Below, in pieces: positions 7,969 through 17,396 of a stretch of DNA of 64,000 bases (positions are counted from its first letter, which is position 1; each line of letters opens with the position of its first letter). The translations under genes were made by a program, and so were the position numbers. The notes below the pieces were generated by a model, which saw only the letters and a program-made list of their open reading frames with translations, ran no database searches and was not told the origin of the DNA. The stretch spans positions 3,641,501 to 3,705,500 of the forward strand of contig NZ_JACHIW010000001.1 in assembly GCF_014203395.1 (NCBI RefSeq), read 5' to 3'. Source of the stretch: Saccharopolyspora phatthalungensis (lineage in GTDB: Bacteria > Actinomycetota > Actinomycetes > Mycobacteriales > Pseudonocardiaceae).

Positions 7969-8218
7969 GCGGATGCTCCCGACGTGTTTGCTGATCAAGG
8001 GACGGGATCACGGTGATCCGGTCCTCGCGAATCACGCGGATATGGACGGTGACTCGTGGAGCCGTGCTGCCGCCGGGTGTCCGACGGACGGATGGGCGGG
8101 CCCGCGGGGGTAATGCTGTGGCCGCTGCGGCGGGATCCGGGCGTCCGTGGGCCGGCGGACGGTTGCCCGGGCAGGGCAGGGGCGCTGGTGCTGTGTGCTC
8201 TGCCGCGTTGGCGTGCAT
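7961..8218 (-). CDS. Possible small protein coupled to xis
   Basis: An 85-residue frame with a Pro/Ala/Arg-rich first half and a more protein-like end, RVTVHIRVIREDRITVIPSL. Its stop lies inside the first codons of xis (eight-base overlap), as in coupled genes. No ribosome site was seen at 8218, and a longer GTG start at 8311 exists. It could also be a chance frame. Confidence 0.35.
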   Translation of the reverse strand: MHANAAEHTAPAPLPCPGNRPPAHGRPDPAAAATALPPRARPSVRRTPGGSTAPRVTVHIRVIREDRITVIPSLDQQTRREHPHA

Positions 8219-8335
8219 GGGTGGGTGTTCCGGCGTGGTCGGGCCGGATCGTCGCGCGCGGCGGACGCGACGGCACCGTGCGGGAGCAAGATCCGCAGAG
8301 TCGGCCGACACCGTTTCGGGGCCGCTGTGCGGGCG

Positions 8336-9085
8336 TCATGACGCCTTCCTTCCAGCCTGACTGGATTCGGCTGGAGCAGCTCGCCGGGCCTGCTGGGCGG
8401 AAGCGAAGGTATCCGCGTCGATTAATGCCGGGTGCGCCCAGGCGTCCGACCACACCCACGCGGAGCACGGCGCCCGCCGTCCGCGGTGGTGGCGTCCCCA
8501 GACCTGCCGTCCGAGATACTTAGGGTTGCGAAGGATGGCGCGGATGGTGCTCGGGGTCCACGGCGTCGGCAGCCCAGTGGTGGGGTCGACGGGTACCGGG
8601 TAGAGGTCGGGATCTTTAGCGAAGCGAGCGGCGATATCGCGGGCCTTGAGCTGTCCGTGGACGCGCCAGGCGAAGATCAGCCGGACTACCTGCGACTCGC
8701 GCGGTGCGATCTCCAATCGCACCCGGGTGCGGGGCCGGCGCCCGTACGGGGTGATCCGCTGGCGAATCGCTCGGTAGCCATACGGCACGCCGCCGGTGTT
8801 CCATCCGTCCCGGACCAGATCTTCGGCGCCGCGGCGGGCCTTGGCTAGGTTCGCGGCGTGGTAGTCGCGCAGTACGCGCTGCCGGACCGGCCACGATATG
8901 TCGGCGTCAGGGTCGAGGTGACGGGCACGCGAGTAGGCAGACTGCGGGCAGGCCGACCGCAGTTTCCGCACCCTCCGAGCGGCCTCGGCGAGGCGCTGCC
9001 TCAAGCGCGGGCGGCGGACTGCTGCGGTCCGTGCCCATCGCGGAATGACTCGTTCAGTGTAATGGGGCGCGTTTCTCTTCGTCAT
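8336..9085 (-). CDS. Recombinase-domain protein lacking the serine catalytic domain
   Basis: A 249-residue protein matching the Recombinase domain of large serine recombinases: GGVPYGYR near residue 98, APRESQVVRLIFAWR, and WTPSTIRAILRNPKYLGRQVWG. The ~150-residue resolvase catalytic domain with its active-site serine is absent, replaced by a basic 90-residue N-terminus. ATG 9085 has a GGAAGG ribosome site, so the short form seems deliberate and not a truncation. It may bind DNA as an accessory or regulatory factor. It is transcribed toward xis and int. Confidence 0.75.
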   Translation of the reverse strand: MTKRNAPHYTERVIPRWARTAAVRRPRLRQRLAEAARRVRKLRSACPQSAYSRARHLDPDADISWPVRQRVLRDYHAANLAKARRGAEDLVRDGWNTGGVPYGYRAIRQRITPYGRRPRTRVRLEIAPRESQVVRLIFAWRVHGQLKARDIAARFAKDPDLYPVPVDPTTGLPTPWTPSTIRAILRNPKYLGRQVWGRHHRGRRAPCSAWVWSDAWAHPALIDADTFASAQQARRAAPAESSQAGRKAS

Positions 9086-9343
9086 GCGAAATCATCCTTC
9101 CTGCAGTCCGCGCGGCGGGTGGTCTTAGGTGTTGGCGCGTTTGGTATCCGTTGCAGATATCCTTTGGCGAATTCGATGTCTCCAGTCCTCGGCAGTGGCG
9201 ATGAATCCACCGCCCACCCGCGTTTCTGGTGAACTGGATGATTTATTGGGAGTGTCCGGCAACGATCGTCCAGACTGGGCCGTTGGAGCGACGAATGATC
9301 TCTGCGGGATGGCTGAGTCTGAGACAGTTTACGGGTTTACGAA

Positions 9344-9850
9344 GTGTCGCTCGATCCTGCGCTGCAGCATTTTGTGCAGGTGCCGTCGCCGTACCGGCGT
9401 GAGCATGCCGCGTTCTTTGTCGAGCAACGAGCCATGGCCGGTTCGGAGAGCGGACAACGAGCGGAATTTCTTGCGGAGGACACCGCGACTGGCAGGCGGT
9501 TGGGTCGGGTGGGCTTGGGACTACGTAAGTCCGGCGTGGGTGAGATCGGCTATTGGGTCGATCCCCGCGCCCGGGAACGCAGTGTGGCGACAGATTCTGT
9601 GCGCGGCGTATGCCGGTGGGCGTTTACCAATGTGGACGTGGAGCTCATCGAGTGGCGTACCGAAGTCGGGAATGTGGCCTCGCGCCGGGTCGCGGAGAAA
9701 GCCGGTTGCCGCGTCGAGGCCACCCTGCGCAAGCGACTGGTCCACCGCGGAATGCTGGTGGATGCCTGGGTCGGTTCCCTTCTCAGAGAGGAGGCGCCAC
9801 CTGACCGTGGAATCCTGTCGGAATGGGCACCCCGCCTCCGCCCACACAAC
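9344..9850 (+). pseudogene. Truncated GNAT acetyltransferase (RimJ-like)
   Basis: The plus-strand frame shows a RimJ-type GNAT body: PSPYRREHAAFF, then VGEIGYWVDPRARE, the acetyl-CoA region around SVRGVCRWAF, and EVGNVASRRVAEKAGCRVEA. The first ~30 residues of the family are missing, and the frame beyond about 9850 is out-of-frame composition over the methyltransferase gene. It is probably a broken gene left between the recombinase and the methyltransferase. Confidence 0.65.
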
Positions 9851-9893
9851 TGCAGGCGGAGCACGGGATGGGAAGGCGGGATCAAGGTCGGAT

Positions 9894-11021
9894 TCATGCC
9901 GTGGACCTGGCCAGCATCGCTGCGCCTTTCCGCGCGTCGTCGGCCATGGTGGGTTGCGGTTGCGGCGGCAACGCCGAGGATCGGTGCGGTATGGAGCGGG
10001 CCGTGGGCACCTGGGCGACGTGTGCCGCCGCCCGGTCGCCGAGCCGAAACACAAGCAGATCTTCATGCGCGATCAAGTGCAGGGGCAGTCCGGCTTCGCG
10101 TTGTTTGCGGATGAAGTCGCGTTGGAAGAAGCTCCCTCGCGCCACGAGATCGTCTTCGGCGACCCGGGCGAGCAGGGCCACGCAGCGCTCGACGGGGATC
10201 AGCCCAGCCTGCCGGCCGCAGGCGGCGATCTGGGAGGGCAGGTCGATCAGTTCGGCGTGTTCGCGCCAGGGCCGCAGGGTGATCGCGACGTGCCCGCCGG
10301 GGCGCAGGAACGCCGCCGTGCTGGCGAGGATCTTGGTGAAACCGGAGAGCAGCCGGTGGTGGCCGATGTTGGCGAGGTTGCTGCGGTCGAGGGTGTTTCC
10401 GTAGAGGTGGTGGTACTTGTGGACCCCGCCACCGGGGACGACGTTGACCTGCCCATGGGTGGACGGCCCATACGGCGGGCTGGTGACCACCAACGCCACC
10501 TGACCGGCCAGATCGGGCGGCAGCAGCGTGTCCAGCTGCCGGGCATCGCCATGGATCACACGCCCATCCGCCTCGATGCCGGCCTGGCGGGCGAGGTCGA
10601 GGTTGGCTTCGGTGACGTCGGCCCAGTGCGGCTCGTATTCGACGCCGACCGCGCGGCGACCCAGGTGTACGGCTTCAACGAGGGTGGTGCCGATCCCGCA
10701 CATCGGGTCGAGCACGAGATCGCCGGGCTCGGTGTAGTGGGCGATGGCCTGTGCAGCGACGGCGGGCAGCATCTTGGCCGGGTGCGCGGTGGACTCAGCT
10801 GTGTAGCGGCCCTTGCGTTGGGCGGCGGGAGCGCGCTGCGCGGTCGCCCACACCGACACCGGGGCGGGTGTCGGTTGGTCCGCCTGCTCGATGAGCGTGC
10901 GCGGGATCGGCACGGTCGGCGTGTCGTCGGTGGTGTGGTCACGTCTGGCGTCGGGCACGGGGTCGCCTTTCTCGATGCGTCTGCTGAGGTTGGTGGAGTA
11001 GCGGTCGGGGACGTGATTCAT
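9894..11021 (-). CDS. DNA methyltransferase (N4-cytosine/N6-adenine type)
   Basis: A 375-residue SAM-dependent DNA methyltransferase. The SAM-binding motif DPMCGIGTTLVEA (about residue 105) is followed by GVEYEPHWADVTEANL and the catalytic TSPPYG (about 190), with RPGGHVAITLRPW later. An SPPY-type catalytic motif suggests N4-cytosine methylation, but N6-adenine cannot be excluded. No restriction enzyme is adjacent, so it may act as an orphan enzyme that protects the element in new hosts. The start overlaps the upstream gene's stop (ATGA), indicating coupling. Confidence 0.85.
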   Translation of the reverse strand: MNHVPDRYSTNLSRRIEKGDPVPDARRDHTTDDTPTVPIPRTLIEQADQPTPAPVSVWATAQRAPAAQRKGRYTAESTAHPAKMLPAVAAQAIAHYTEPGDLVLDPMCGIGTTLVEAVHLGRRAVGVEYEPHWADVTEANLDLARQAGIEADGRVIHGDARQLDTLLPPDLAGQVALVVTSPPYGPSTHGQVNVVPGGGVHKYHHLYGNTLDRSNLANIGHHRLLSGFTKILASTAAFLRPGGHVAITLRPWREHAELIDLPSQIAACGRQAGLIPVERCVALLARVAEDDLVARGSFFQRDFIRKQREAGLPLHLIAHEDLLVFRLGDRAAAHVAQVPTARSIPHRSSALPPQPQPTMADDARKGAAMLARSTA

Positions 11022-12044
11022 CGGATGTCTCCGGTCTCGCGTACGGCGTCAGCCGGCGACAGCGACGGGCTTCGGTACTCGTGGGGCTGAGCGAAGACCA
11101 CGAGATCCGCGTGGATGCGCCGATGCGGTGCGGGCACCTGGTGGTCATCGGCATGAGGCTGCGAGCGGCCGGTATCGGCGGCGGTGGTGTCGGGGGTGAG
11201 CACGAACCGGCCGTCTTGGATCGGTGTGAGCAGGACGACGATGTGTTGGAGGTAGAAGCAGGTCGGTGTTCTGGCAGGCGGCCACCACCGGCCCGGTTGG
11301 GTCGACGAGCTGCCCCGTGGTGTTGTCACTGTGGGTGAGCACGGCGAGGATGCCGCCGGTGCGCAGCAGCCGGGCCGCGACCTGTGCAAGGTGATCACTG
11401 ACGGCCTCGCCGCTGTGTGCCGGGCGCAGGCTGGCGATGACCACATCCGCCCCCGCCGCGTGATCGCCGAGGTCGTCGGGCACGGCCCCAGAGGGCACCG
11501 TGGGCTCGATGCTGTCGAGGCCCCGTGGCCCGTCGATGAGATCGGCCCAGTAAGGCCGGGACACCGGAGCGTGCACCGCCGGGGTGGCGGTGAGGTGGAC
11601 GACCCGGGCGGTCCGGTCAAGATCCCGGATGGCAGCCAGCGCCGCGTCCACTTCTCTGTCCGGCTCGACTTGCGGGTGGCTTTCGGGGGTAGGGGTGGAG
11701 GGCTTGTCAGTGATCGCTGCGGCACTAGGGCCGGTCAGCAGCACGACCCCTCCACCGGGATGGGTGAAGGAGGTGACGATCTTCTTCACGATCGGGGTCG
11801 GCCACACCGCTTCCGGGTCGACTGGCCGGGGCCCGCATGCCCATACCGTTGCCGGGGTCGGCGCACCGGAGACGCCCCGGGACCGGGGCGCGGTCGGGGT
11901 GCGGCGCGTGCTGGGCCGGGTCGCCGACGGTGGCTCGGAGCCGTCGGGGGACCCTGCGCGTCCGCCGCGCCGGGGTGGACGAGCAGGGCGTGTCGCCTCG
12001 GCCCGCCGTCGGCCAGGGGGCTGAGAATGACTGGGTGAGTTCAT
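11018..12044 (-). pseudogene. Methyltransferase-like companion gene, frameshifted
   Basis: The frame runs from ATG 12044 (GGAGG five bases upstream) to about 11257. There one extra base moves the reading frame, and the protein resumes as YLQHIVVLLTPIQDGRFVLT to the stop at 11018. The layout mimics the methyltransferase downstream: VWPTPIVKKIVTSF-HPGG in place of the SAM motif, ADVVIASLRP where TSPPY would be, then LLRTGGILAVLTHSD. The catalytic motifs are degenerate, so it is probably a non-catalytic partner. The shift may be real or a base-calling error. Confidence 0.6.
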
Positions 12045-12340
12045 GGATGCCTCCGCTGCGGTGGTGCTGCGCGTTGTGCGCTGGTGACACCCCTGAACTC
12101 CGAAATAAAGGCCCCTGGGGGACAACCGGTGCCGAGTTTTTCAGGGAAACGTTGACGGCCAGGATCGGTCGGACTTTCCGCACTCAGGATTCAGGAGAGA
12201 AAAGTACGCGCACGCGCGTGTGAGGAACTCTCTCGCGCAGATCCGCCGGCGAGACGAAGATCAATCACAAACAATTCTCCTGGGTGCCTCCGTCGGGCTT
12301 GTCCACGAGAGGCAACACCCGGCGTGTGTTCGGACGCCAG

Positions 12341-12555
12341 CTACTACCGAACTACTACGAAACTACTACCGTCTCCCGATAACCCCAGCTCACCGGCTAC
12401 TACGGTGGATCATTGCGTGATCTCGGCACCCGTGAATGTGATCGACACAATCATGAGTAGATGATCAACGACGCCCGGCGAAAATGATCATCTCAAGATC
12501 AACCGTAGTAATCTGGTAGTAGATCGGTAGTAGTTTCGTAGCAGTTTGGTAGTAC
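12341..12555. repeat. Two opposed clusters of 11-bp-phased GTAGTA repeats
   Basis: On the plus strand GTAGTA-type units begin at 12505, 12516, 12527, 12538 and 12549, exactly 11 bp apart. On the minus strand the same word (seen as CTACTAC) begins at 12341, 12352 and 12363, again 11 bp apart, with a fourth copy at 12397. The ~100 bases between the clusters hold several TGATCA/GATCAT words. One helical turn per unit implies cooperative protein binding on one face of the DNA. Candidates are a partition site, an origin or transfer origin, or an operator for the next gene. The next start (12611) is 56 bases away. Confidence 0.9.
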
Positions 12556-12610
12556 CTCCTGTGGCTTCCTTTGTGGCGTCGCTGTTCCGACTCGCCGCAA
12601 GGAGCCATTC

Positions 12611-13638
12611 ATGGCTACAACGAATGAATTCCGCCGCGCCCGCAGAGGTCAGGATTCGGAGGATTCCGTACGGGATTGCATGCCCCTGGACGCGGCGCGC
12701 GCCGCTTTTGAGTGGCTGGTGACCGGGCCGCATCCGGTCTCCCTTGATGGCCGTTTGTTTCCCGGTATGCCGTCCCGTCGGGTGCCGTTGAACGAGGTCC
12801 GGGACCGGCTGCTGCGTCGCCGCTGCCCGCAGGCCACCCGGGATGCGGTGTGGGCGCATCTGGTGCTGCGCTCGCGCACCGAGGGCGCGACGTGGACGGT
12901 CGGCTGTGTCGGGGTGGCGCTACCGGCGTTGACCCGGATCGCCGCCACACTCTCGGCCCGCTTCGCCGGGGATGTCACCGACATCCACGCCGCGGTCCTC
13001 GCCGGCTTCTTGAGCGAGATCGCCCGGATCGATCTGCGCAAGCCGCGCATCATGCTGCGCTTGCGATGGGCGGCCTACCGTGCCGGCCACACCGCTGTCC
13101 GGGAGGCACTCGATGCCCCGGTCCCTTCCGGAAACGGGTTCCGCTCCACTCCACCCACCCCGCTGTGGGGGCATCCCGACTTCGTGCTCGCCCGCGCCGT
13201 CGCCGAGGACGTGATCACCTCCGACGAGGCCGAGTTGATCGGCTCCACCGCCTGGAGGGGCTCCCGCTCGCCGACGCCGCCCTGCAGCGCGGGGTGAATT
13301 ACCAAGCCGTCAAGAAGACCCGACTGCGCGCCGAGAACCGGCTGGCCGCCTATCTCCTCGACGACACGGGCGAGGCCGACGGCGATGCGGGCGAGGGCGA
13401 TCTGGCCGGTCATGTCGCCGACACGGTGACCATCACCGCCGCCGCTCGCACCGCCACCACACCTGCCGCGCCGTCACGCTCAGTCATCGAACCCGCGGCC
13501 GGGGCGGCGAAGAAATCTCGGCCACGGGTGTCCCCAACCGGGCCGGAATCCGGAGTTCAGGGATGCGGGAGAAAACCAGCCACCCCCGCGCCGCAGACAC
13601 CGGCCACCTCGACTCCGGAGGTCCCTCGATGCGCCTGA
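12611..13638 (+). pseudogene. Sigma-region-4-like DNA-binding protein, frameshifted
   Basis: Starts at ATG 12611 with AAGGAG at 12599-12604. The first frame is coherent through DEAELIGST. At about 13248 one base is missing (ACCGCC where ACCCGCC is expected). The second frame then continues as RLEGLPLADAA and NYQAVKKTRLRAENRL, a region-4-like helix-turn-helix, then an acidic and Pro-rich tail to 13638. The restored protein would be about 342 residues. It may bind the repeat array just upstream. It is either inactivated or affected by a base-calling error. Confidence 0.6.
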
Positions 13639-14165
13639 ACCCTCTGCCACGCCCGCCACGGACGCCGCGCCACCGCCCCACGACCGCACCTGATCCAGCC
13701 CCTCGAACGATCACTGCTTCCGATGTACGGCCCTCACGGCACCGAGTCCCGCGTTCCCACCCGGCACGTGGGGGCCGGTGCAGTCATCAGAGGACTCGCC
13801 AGTCCGAGCATGGTCGACGCCCACGGGTCCTGCGGTGCCCGGGGTGGCTGCTGGCCACCGAGCTTGCCGTGCTGGGTCTGCTGCTGACCGCCGCCAGTGC
13901 GCACGCGGAGACCACGCACGTGGTGGCCCAGGCTGCGAGCCTGGATGTGGTTTTGAACAACATCCGCAACTGGCTGATGGGAATCCTGGCGCTGCTGGCG
14001 ACGGTGTTCCTGACCATCGGTGGGGTCCGCTATGTCATGGCCGGCGGCGAACCTGGCGAGGTCGAGAAGGCCAAGCAGGCGTTCAAGTCGGCCGGGATCG
14101 GCTATGGGCTGGCAGCGTTGGCGCCCCTGGTTGTGACGATCCTCCGCGGGATCGTGGGGGTGTGA
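13629..14165 (+). CDS. VirB2-like conjugative pilin subunit
   Basis: A 178-residue protein starting at ATG 13629 (CCGGAGG upstream), overlapping the previous gene. After an Arg/Pro-rich leader comes a signal-type helix (ATELAVLGLLLTAASAHA). Two membrane helices follow, separated by YVMAGGEPGEVEKAKQAFK, the usual layout of VirB2/TrbC-type pilins in actinobacterial T4SS. It would be processed and build the mating channel or pilus. It is first in the T4SS gene order. Confidence 0.75.
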   Translation: MRLNPLPRPPRTPRHRPTTAPDPAPRTITASDVRPSRHRVPRSHPARGGRCSHQRTRQSEHGRRPRVLRCPGWLLATELAVLGLLLTAASAHAETTHVVAQAASLDVVLNNIRNWLMGILALLATVFLTIGGVRYVMAGGEPGEVEKAKQAFKSAGIGYGLAALAPLVVTILRGIVGV

Positions 14166-14172
14166 TCAACCG

Positions 14173-15533
14173 ATGCCGGCCACCGTCTCAGGCACCGCCC
14201 GTGTTCTCAGCCGCGCCGTCGTCACGGTGGCCGCCGCCCTCGCGCTCGCCGCAGTCATCGGGACTACCGGTGGCATCGCCGTGGCCCAACCCGCACCCAC
14301 TCCCACTCCGACCCCGACACCGACGCTGCCGGAAACCCCGCCGCCGGAATGCCCGCCGGGATCAGCCCCCGACTGCGGCACCCCACCACCGCTACCCCTA
14401 CCGCCGCCCAGTGAAGCGTTGCCGCCGCCACCGTGTACGGGGCCGTACTGCATTCCGCCGGTGCCGACCACCCCGGCGCTGCCGAACCCCGGCGACAGCG
14501 AGGACCACGGGGGCTGGCTGGCTCACTGGCTGACCGACTGGTTTTGGGACTTCTTCGCCGGCCTGGCGACCTCCGCGCTGGGTGGTGTGCTGGATTTGCT
14601 CGGCACGTCTCTGCTGGCGACACCGCAGTTGGATCAGCTGCCGGTGATGGGGCAGATCTGGGGCGGCTCGCGGCGCATCGTGATCGCCTGCTCCGTGGTG
14701 GTGGTGATCCTCGCGGGCCTGGTCGTGATGGCCTACCAGAGTCTGCAGACCCGCAGTTCGGTCAAGGAAATCCTTCCGCGGCTGGCGGTGGGGTTTCTTG
14801 CGGCGAATCTGTCGCTGTTTTTCGGCGGCAAAGCAATCGAGTTCGCCAATGCCCTGTCGTATGCCCTGCTGGGTGGCGATCAGGCAGGAGTGGAACAAAC
14901 GGCGCGGGCATTCACTGACAGCTTGCGGGGAAATGTCCCGGCGGAGGACGCTGGATACACTGATTTGTACGCGATTTTCACCGTGCTGGCGCTGGTCGTG
15001 ATGATTATCGCGGTCCTGCTGACCTACATCGTCCGTGTCGCCCTGACCGTGATTCTGCTCGCGGGTGCACCGCTGCTGCTGATGTGTCACGCGCTCCCGC
15101 ACACCGAGGCGATCGCGTTCTGGTGGTGGAAAGCCTTCGGCGGAATGCTGGCCGTTCAGGTCTGCCAGTCCTTGGCGTTCATCGCTGCCATCAAACTGTT
15201 CTATCTCCCCGGTGGTATCACCCTGTTCTGACCGCGCCCACGCTAAAAAAGGGGTGTGTGGTGACCAGTTTTCTGATCGCGATCGCGATGTGCTACATCC
15301 TGTTCAAGATCCCGTTCTGGATTCTCGGGTCCATGCGCGGCGGCGGCCGGTCCTTCATCGGCTCCGTCGTCCGAGGATTTATCGCGTATAAGACATTGGG
15401 GTTGGTCGGAGGAGCCGGCGCCGCGATTCGTGGCCGCCAAGGATCCCGGGGCTCGTCGACATCGTCATCCTCGATGCCGGATCCATACGAGAACGTCCGC
15501 TCGACCTCGGGTGGCCAATACGTACTGCCCCTA
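14173..15533 (+). pseudogene. VirB6/TrbL-like channel protein, 5' part (frameshift, IS-interrupted)
   Basis: Signal peptide, a Pro-rich linker (PTPTPTP and PPPSE), then five or six membrane helices with LTYIVRVALTVILLAGAPLLL typical of VirB6/TrbL-type inner-membrane channel proteins. The first frame stops at 15231 after GGITLF. Restoring one base continues the family's last helix (ILFKIPFWILGSMRGGG) in another frame through QYVLPL, where an IS is inserted at 15534. The 3' part resumes at 17397. As written, the channel protein is broken in two ways. Confidence 0.75.
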
Positions 15534-15705
15534 GGTGGCTGGTGTCGAACGGGGTTTTGAGGTGTTTGCTCTGGTCTTAGCGTGGCGGGCGGTGGGTGTG
15601 ATTGCCGATCGTTTTCGAGTGTGGTCGGTGGGTTTGTGTGTCGCGTGTGCCGGTTATCGGTGGGGAGGACGTGTGGTGTTGGTGATGGGCTGGGCGTTGG
15701 TCTGG

Positions 15706-17325
15706 TCAGGCGGTCGTCACGGCCCATCCGCCTGCCTTGCGGGTTATCCCGAGCACGCCCAGTCGAGCGAGGTTGACCGCGGCGGCCAGCAGCGAGAAAT
15801 CAGCGGCCACTTTCCGCAGTCCTCGGACACGGGCCCGTCGTCCGCCGTGGCGGTGGCGCATCAGGTGGCCGATCTTGCGTTCGACTTTGGGCCTGGTGGC
15901 GCGGTAGTCAGCCTTCCAGGCGGGGTCGGTCTGGCGGGCACGACCGGCGGCCAGTGCGGCTTCGTGGGGGCTGATGGTGATGGTGCGGCCGGTCTTGGCG
16001 GTGGTGCACTGTGCGGCCAGCGGGCAGGTGGCGCACACGACGCCGAAGTTGGCCGCCCCAGCGTGACGCTCACGGGCGCGAATGGGTGCGGTATGCCCGG
16101 CCGGGCAGGTCACGGTCTGCTGCTCAAGGTCGATATCGAAACGGTCCTTGGGAAAATGGCCTTTCACCGCAGCCGGCGGTTGCACCTTGAGCCCATTGTG
16201 GATCCCATTCTCGTCCAGCCTTTCCAGCAATTCCCCCGCCCCATAGGCCGCATCCCCATATACCGCGGCCTGACCCTCATCCCCGGCTTCGGCTTCGGCT
16301 TCGGCTTCGGCTTCGGCTTCGGCTTCGGAGGGCAGGATGTCGGACAGGAGGGTCTCGGCGGTCTCGGCGTCGCCGCTGTTGCCGGGGGTGACTTCGGTGG
16401 CGGTGACGATCTCACTGTCGGGGTCGATGGCGAGATGTCCTTTGTAGCCGTCGAAACCGCGGGCCTGCGTTTTGTGGCCATGGCGGGTTTCGGGATCGAC
16501 GGTGGAGATGACCCGGTCCGGGGCGACCCGGCGGGCGATCCGGAACACCCCGTCGCTGTCTTCGGTCAGGTCCTGGCCCAGCACCGTGGCCAGCAGGCGC
16601 GCGGCCTCATCCACGCACTTGGTCCACTTCTGGCCTTCCATCAGGGTCAGCATCGCGAACCCGTCCCGGGCCCGGGAGTCGATCAACGCCTCCCGGGCGG
16701 CCTGGTCGTCCCAGTCGATCAGGGGTTTGCCCGCTCCGGCGTAGTCATCTCCGGAGGTGAGCACCGCCCGCAACCGGGCGGCCAGTCCGGCCTCAGCGGT
16801 GGCCAGCAGACCACGGATCGCCGAGCGGATCAGGGTGATGGTGTCCATCGTCGCGACCGCGTCATACAACGGGGTCGAGTCCAGCACCCTCCTGTACCCG
16901 ACCAGACCCGCCTGACGCGCGACATCCAGCACCGTCTCGAAGATCCGGTCCGGCCGAGCCGAGCGGGCCAACCGGGCCCGCATGTCCACCAGCACGGTGT
17001 GCACGAACCCCGGATAGTCGAAATCCAGGCCACCGGCGGCGTACTTCCAGCGCGTGTCAAATGCGAACCGCTCCACCGCCTCCCGATCCGACAGGCCCTC
17101 GACACGCTGCAACACCATCACCACCGCCACGATCATCGGCGGCACCGACCGGCGACCCACATCGGTGAACAGATCCGCGAACATCTCATCCGGGAACAGA
17201 CTGAAGCACTCCCGATGCAACACCCCATAAATCGAACCCGCCGCGACCCGGCCCTCACAGTAATCCACCGTCGATCGCAGCAGATCACCCTGCCGCGGCG
17301 CGCGTCCCAACGTCACCCCCGACAT
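15706..17325 (-). CDS. IS1182-family transposase
   Basis: A 539-residue intact DDE transposase. Visible are the N-terminal SVPPMIVAVVMVLQRVEGLS region, the first acidic residue in RVLDSTPLYDAV, a second in VYGDAAYG, and the C-terminal signature IGHLMRHRHGGRRARVRG followed by NLARLGVLG. The protein appears full length, so the element may still move. A Glu-Ala repeat block sits between domains. Confidence 0.9.
   Translation of the reverse strand: MSGVTLGRAPRQGDLLRSTVDYCEGRVAAGSIYGVLHRECFSLFPDEMFADLFTDVGRRSVPPMIVAVVMVLQRVEGLSDREAVERFAFDTRWKYAAGGLDFDYPGFVHTVLVDMRARLARSARPDRIFETVLDVARQAGLVGYRRVLDSTPLYDAVATMDTITLIRSAIRGLLATAEAGLAARLRAVLTSGDDYAGAGKPLIDWDDQAAREALIDSRARDGFAMLTLMEGQKWTKCVDEAARLLATVLGQDLTEDSDGVFRIARRVAPDRVISTVDPETRHGHKTQARGFDGYKGHLAIDPDSEIVTATEVTPGNSGDAETAETLLSDILPSEAEAEAEAEAEAEAGDEGQAAVYGDAAYGAGELLERLDENGIHNGLKVQPPAAVKGHFPKDRFDIDLEQQTVTCPAGHTAPIRARERHAGAANFGVVCATCPLAAQCTTAKTGRTITISPHEAALAAGRARQTDPAWKADYRATRPKVERKIGHLMRHRHGGRRARVRGLRKVAADFSLLAAAVNLARLGVLGITRKAGGWAVTTA
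16284..16329 (-). repeat. Hexanucleotide repeat inside the transposase
   Basis: About seven copies of GGCTTC in a row encode an alternating Glu-Ala stretch on the minus strand. Being in-frame and multiple of six, its length can vary without breaking the gene. Confidence 0.9.
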
Positions 17326-17396
17326 CCTGCCAAACGATCACCCCGACGGAACACCGACACACCCCGATCCTTAGCAACCCAAAACACCAGCCACCA

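Larger units (their letters stand above)
15534..17395. mobile_element. IS1182-type insertion sequence
   Basis: About 1.86 kb, bounded by 12-bp inverted repeats GGTGGCTGGTGT (15534-15545) and ACACCAGCCACC (17384-17395). It carries one full transposase gene on the minus strand. Joining the flanks (…CTG CCC CTA + GAA GGA CTC…) restores an open frame if 17396 is also removed, so it split a single gene. No longer target duplication is obvious. Confidence 0.85.

Noticed and set aside
9129..11090. A 653-residue plus-strand open frame
   Set aside because: It lies opposite the methyltransferase gene, has shadow composition and no motifs.
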